Source of the DNA: Nocardia sp. MH4
GTDB taxonomy: Bacteria; Actinomycetota; Actinomycetes; Mycobacteriales; Mycobacteriaceae
Direction: 5' to 3'
Assembly (NCBI RefSeq): GCF_019266065.1
Contig: NZ_LPNR01000110.1
Location: 83,958-147,957, forward strand
Length of the DNA stretch: 64,000 nt
In this document: in pieces, positions 61,102-64,000 of the stretch
Layout of the letters: every line of letters starts with the position of its first letter
How positions within the stretch are numbered: the first letter of the stretch is position 1
Notes under the pieces: generated by a model
Databases searched by the model: none
The model's input: the letters and a program-made list of their open reading frames with translations, nothing else
Told to the model about the DNA's origin: nothing
Position numbers and translations under genes: made by a program

Positions 61102-61653
61102 GTGCCACGCCGAAGCTACGACCACTACTGCGCGGTCAGTCGCGCGCTCGACCTCGTCGGGGACCGGTGGACCCTGCTCGTGGTCCGCGAACTGTGCGCG
61201 GGCCCGCGCCGCTACAGCGACCTGTTCGCCGACCTGCCCGGGATCAGCACCGACATGCTCGCCACCCGGCTCAAGGATCTCGAGCGCGAGGGCATGATCA
61301 CCCACCACCGCAACGGCATGCGCTCCAGCTACGAGCTGACCGACGCTGGCCTGGCCCTGCGCCCGGTGCTCGACGCGCTGTCGGTGTGGGGCACACCCCG
61401 CCTCGGTGACCGCAAGCCGACCGACGCGGTGCGCGCGCACTGGCTGGCACTGCCGCTGGGCCACGCGGTCGCCGAGATCGTCCCGGCGGGCACCGTGACG
61501 GTCCACATCGGCGACACCGTGCTGCACTACGTGATCACCGCCGACGGCGTCACCCACCACGACGGACCAGCCCCGGCACCGGACCGGGAACTGCGGCTCG
61601 AGCTGGCCGAGGCCACCGAGATCGCCACCGGCGCCCGGTCACTGACCGTCTGA
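61102..61653 (+). CDS. HxlR-family (DUF24) transcriptional regulator
   Basis: 183 residues from the GTG at 61102; an ATG at 61084 would add six residues but lies in front of the -10 box. The winged helix begins 'YCAVSRALDLVGDRWTLLVVREL', the HxlR hallmark, with the Cys close to the N-terminus that in some relatives senses electrophiles or oxidants. 'YSDLFADLPGISTDMLATRL' follows. A C-terminal domain of about 80 residues, absent from short HxlR proteins, looks like a SCP2-type ligand-binding fold. The paired repeats just upstream are its probable sites. Confidence 0.9.
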   Translation: MPRRSYDHYCAVSRALDLVGDRWTLLVVRELCAGPRRYSDLFADLPGISTDMLATRLKDLEREGMITHHRNGMRSSYELTDAGLALRPVLDALSVWGTPRLGDRKPTDAVRAHWLALPLGHAVAEIVPAGTVTVHIGDTVLHYVITADGVTHHDGPAPAPDRELRLELAEATEIATGARSLTV

Positions 61654-61819
61654 CCGGATCAGCGGGAAATCCGTGACCGCACCACCGAACCGCCGGTGAC
61701 GCCTCGGCCGGATCTCGGTGCTGATGACGGTGGCCGGATCGCGTGATCGTCGTACCGGCAGCTCGGTTCGCCGACGCTCGCCCGGACCGGCCCGGGCAGG
61801 GAGCCGTTCCGGGCGGGTG

Positions 61820-63190
61820 TCAGCGGGCGGCGACGGCCGGGGCCGTGCAGGTGCCGATGAGGGCGGTGTCGTGGGTGGCGGCGCGGAAGCGGGGGTGGTC
61901 GAGGATGTCGTGCAGGAACTCGGTGGTGGTGGCGACGCCCGCGCCGGTGATGGTGGTCTCGGCCAGCGCGCGGCGCATGCGGGCGATGGCGGCCGGGCGG
62001 TCGGGCGCCCAGACGACGACCTTGGCGAGCAGCGAATCGTAGTGCGGGGGAATCGCGTAGCCCGTCCCCACATGGGTGTCGACGCGCACGAACGGACCAC
62101 CGGGCAGCGCGCACTCGACGAGAGTGCCTGCGGCTGGGGCGAATTCGCGCTGGGGATCCTCGGCGTTGATCCGGCACTCGATCGACACCCCGCGCGGGCG
62201 GAGATCGGCGGGCAGGGACAGCGGTTCGCCCGCCGCGATCCGCAGCTGTGCGGCGACCAGGTCGACGCCGGTGACCATCTCGGTGACCGGGTGCTCGACC
62301 TGCAACCGGCAGTTGACCTCCATGAAGTAGAACTGCCCGTCGGGACCGAGCAGGAACTCCACGGTGCCCGCGCCGACGTACCCGGCCGCCGCGCAGCCGC
62401 GCACGGCCGCCGCGCCGATCCGGTCAGCGAGTTCGGCGGACAGGCCGGGAGCGGGCGATTCCTCGACGAGTTTCTGGTGTCTGCGCTGTAGCGAGCAGTC
62501 GCGCAGGCCCAGGTGCACCACCGTGCCGTGGGTGTCGGCGAGGATCTGGACCTCGACGTGCCTGGCCGATTCCAGGTAGCGCTCCAGGTAGAGCCTGCCG
62601 TCGCCGAAGACCGCGGCGGCCGAGGCCCGGGTGTGCTGCCAGGCGGCCCCGAAGTCGTCGCCGTCGCGGACCACCCGCATCCCGCGGCCACCGCCGCCGG
62701 CGACGGCCTTGATGATCACCGGGTAGCCGATCTGCTCGGCCAGCGCTCGGGCGGCCTCGGCGTCGTCGATCGGGTCGCGGCTGCCGGGCAGCAGCGGCAG
62801 CCCCGCGTCGGCCATCAGCGCCCTGGCCGTGGACTTGTCGCCCAGCCGCGCCATGACGGCGGCGGGCGCACCGACGAAGACGAACCCCTCCGCCTCGCAC
62901 ACCTCGGCGAAATCCGGGTCCTCGGAGAGGAATCCGTAGCCGGGGTGGATGGCGTCGGCGCCGGTGGTGCGGGCGGCCTCGATGATCGCCGGGATCGACA
63001 GGTAGCTGCGCTTGGCCGGGGCGGGCCCGATCTGCACGCGTTCGTCGGCCAGCCGGACCGCCGCCGAGTCCCGGTCGGCGGCCGAGTGCACCGCGACGGT
63101 CGCGATGCCGAGTTCCCGGCAGGTGCGGATCACCCGCACCGCGATCTCGCCGCGGTTGGCGATCAGCACCTTACGGAGGGGGCGGGTCAC
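61820..63190 (-). CDS. accC: Biotin carboxylase subunit of acetyl-CoA carboxylase
   Basis: 456 residues, the length of a free-standing E. coli-type AccC, from a GTG that overlaps the accB stop (GTGA). 'IANRGEIAVRVIRTC', the glycine-rich ATP loop 'KAVAGGGGRGMRVV', 'YFMEVNCRLQVEHPVTEM' and 'PHYDSLLAKVV' are the conserved regions. It carboxylates the biotin of BCCP using ATP and bicarbonate. There is no biotinyl domain in the same chain, unlike the usual actinobacterial alpha subunits. Confidence 0.95.
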   Translation of the reverse strand: MTRPLRKVLIANRGEIAVRVIRTCRELGIATVAVHSAADRDSAAVRLADERVQIGPAPAKRSYLSIPAIIEAARTTGADAIHPGYGFLSEDPDFAEVCEAEGFVFVGAPAAVMARLGDKSTARALMADAGLPLLPGSRDPIDDAEAARALAEQIGYPVIIKAVAGGGGRGMRVVRDGDDFGAAWQHTRASAAAVFGDGRLYLERYLESARHVEVQILADTHGTVVHLGLRDCSLQRRHQKLVEESPAPGLSAELADRIGAAAVRGCAAAGYVGAGTVEFLLGPDGQFYFMEVNCRLQVEHPVTEMVTGVDLVAAQLRIAAGEPLSLPADLRPRGVSIECRINAEDPQREFAPAAGTLVECALPGGPFVRVDTHVGTGYAIPPHYDSLLAKVVVWAPDRPAAIARMRRALAETTITGAGVATTTEFLHDILDHPRFRAATHDTALIGTCTAPAVAAR

Positions 63191-63702
63191 CGCAGCGCCT
63201 CGAACACGATCAGCGGCTGGCCGTGCTCCACGGCGTCACCGTTGTCGACGAGCAGTTCGGCGACGACGCCCTCCGTGGTCGCGGTGACCGGGATCATCAG
63301 CTTCATCGCCTCGATGATGCCGACCTGCTGACCCGCCCGGACGGGGTCACCGACCGAGACGAACGGCGCGGCACCGGGTTCCGGCGACCGATAGAACACC
63401 CCGACGGTCTCGGCGGTCAGGGCGAAGGTGTTCGCACCGGTCGCGGCGGACTCGACCGGCGCGGGCGGGGTGACGAGCGCGAGATGCCCCGTGGTCTCGG
63501 GGACGACGGCGGGAGCCGAGACGGGCCGGTCGTCCCAGGTGACCCGCAACGAGACCGGGCCGTTGGCGACGGTCACCGAGCTCGGGTCGGCGGCGGTGGC
63601 GCGCACCTGCAGCGCGTGGCGGGTCAGGACGGCGAGGCTGTGGTCGGCGTCGGTGGCGCTCACCGCCCGCTGGACGGATTCGCTGAGGGCGGGCTCGGTC
63701 AT
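63187..63702 (-). CDS. accB: Biotin carboxyl carrier protein (BCCP)
   Basis: 171 residues from an ATG with AGGAG five bases upstream. The C-terminal biotinyl domain carries 'GIIEAMKLMIPV', whose Lys is biotinylated, in the AccB-type context 'FVSVGDPVRAGQQV'. The N-terminal half is a helical piece and a linker rich in Ala, Pro and Val. It carries CO2 between AccC and the carboxyltransferase encoded just upstream. Confidence 0.95.
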   Translation of the reverse strand: MTEPALSESVQRAVSATDADHSLAVLTRHALQVRATAADPSSVTVANGPVSLRVTWDDRPVSAPAVVPETTGHLALVTPPAPVESAATGANTFALTAETVGVFYRSPEPGAAPFVSVGDPVRAGQQVGIIEAMKLMIPVTATTEGVVAELLVDNGDAVEHGQPLIVFEALR

Positions 63703-63827
63703 CGGTTCTCCTGAATCTCGGTGCGGGCGAGTCGAATCGGTGGTCCGGTCCGGCAAGCGCAGGACCTGACCGAGGGCCGTCAAGGGAAGGCGGAGGCGGA
63801 ACGGGCGGAACGGGCGGATCGTGGCCG

Positions 63828-64000
63828 TCATCGGGTCGCCGCGGCCTCGGGACGCGCCAGGCCGTAGGCCCGGAATCGGCGGTGGCGCTGGGCCAGCAGC
63901 TCGGCGGTCGGCCAGGCGCGCAGTTCGTGCACGGCCTGGCGCACGGCGCGCCGCAGCAGCGCGGCCGCGCCGACGGGATCGCGATCGGCCCCGCCCGCCG
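63828..64000 (-). CDS. Acetyl-CoA carboxylase carboxyltransferase (C-terminal end only)
   Basis: The reverse strand is open from the right edge to a TGA at 63828-63830, giving the last 56 or so residues. The end 'LRRAVRQAVHELRAWPTAELLAQRHRRFRAYG' is like the C-terminus of carboxyltransferase alpha or fused beta-alpha chains. Its position 125 bases upstream of accB and accC supports this. Most of the gene is outside the window, so a fused versus a separate subunit cannot be decided. Confidence 0.65.
   Translation of the reverse strand, partial: AGGADRDPVGAAALLRRAVRQAVHELRAWPTAELLAQRHRRFRAYGLARPEAAATR

Overview
The window looks like chromosome of a high-GC actinomycete, most likely Nocardia or a close mycolic-acid relative. 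The evidence is the GC-saturated third codon positions, frequent GTG starts, ATGA/GTGA stop-start overlaps, a recC-recB-recD operon, ureF-ureG-ureD, a type II NADH dehydrogenase, many P450s and fatty acyl-AMP ligases. The genus is inferred from gene content only. I saw no rRNA, tRNA, CRISPR array, insertion sequence or phage gene. No stretch without a gene exceeds 300 bases; the longest are 740-1011 and 49030-49325, and the second shows nothing I recognise.

1-26 kb is mostly housekeeping and small accessory units. In order these are a truncated EamA exporter, an OmpR-type two-component system followed by a DUF4153/DUF4173 membrane protein, recCBD (minus), a secreted beta-lactamase-fold protein, ndh, an exported hypothetical, and the urease accessory genes ureF-ureG-ureD (minus) without ureABC beside them. 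A divergent TetR/DHA2-efflux pair with two operator palindromes follows, then single oxidoreductase, methyltransferase, DUF418 and small membrane genes.

26-48 kb is the most unusual part: two adjacent sets of fatty-acid tailoring genes. Set 1 (27409-33739, plus) is desaturase, acyl carrier protein, cyclopropane-synthase-like methyltransferase, P450, fatty acyl-AMP ligase, thioesterase and alpha/beta hydrolase, nearly all translationally coupled. Set 2 is divergent around 40.9-41.1 kb. Leftward it has two P450s, a polyether-epoxidase-like FAD monooxygenase and another P450. Rightward it has a fatty acyl-AMP ligase, a diiron ferritin-like protein, a thioesterase, a second carrier protein, a second methyltransferase and a second diiron acyl-ACP desaturase. 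A LysR regulator and an EamA exporter lie between the sets, and another thioesterase/P450 pair follows. No ketosynthase or NRPS module is present. I infer that a fatty acid is activated as acyl-AMP, loaded on a dedicated carrier protein, desaturated, methylated, oxidised and released. The product is not known to me.

48-58 kb holds a DUF2797 protein, a phthalate-dioxygenase-reductase-type electron-transfer protein (a possible P450 partner), and an eight-gene operon. That operon joins an acyl-CoA dehydrogenase, a thioesterase and a hydrolase to a sugar/glycerophosphodiester-type ABC importer and a metallophosphodiesterase, which suggests uptake and breakdown of a lipid-derived phosphodiester. 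58-64 kb holds an AraC regulator with a fatty-acid-hydroxylase-family membrane protein, an AlaA-type aminotransferase divergent from an HxlR regulator with two perfect operators between them, and an acetyl-CoA carboxylase operon with separate biotin carboxylase and BCCP, whose carboxyltransferase gene runs off the right edge.

Several genes start 6-7 nt after a TAnnnT hexamer, which suggests leaderless transcripts.
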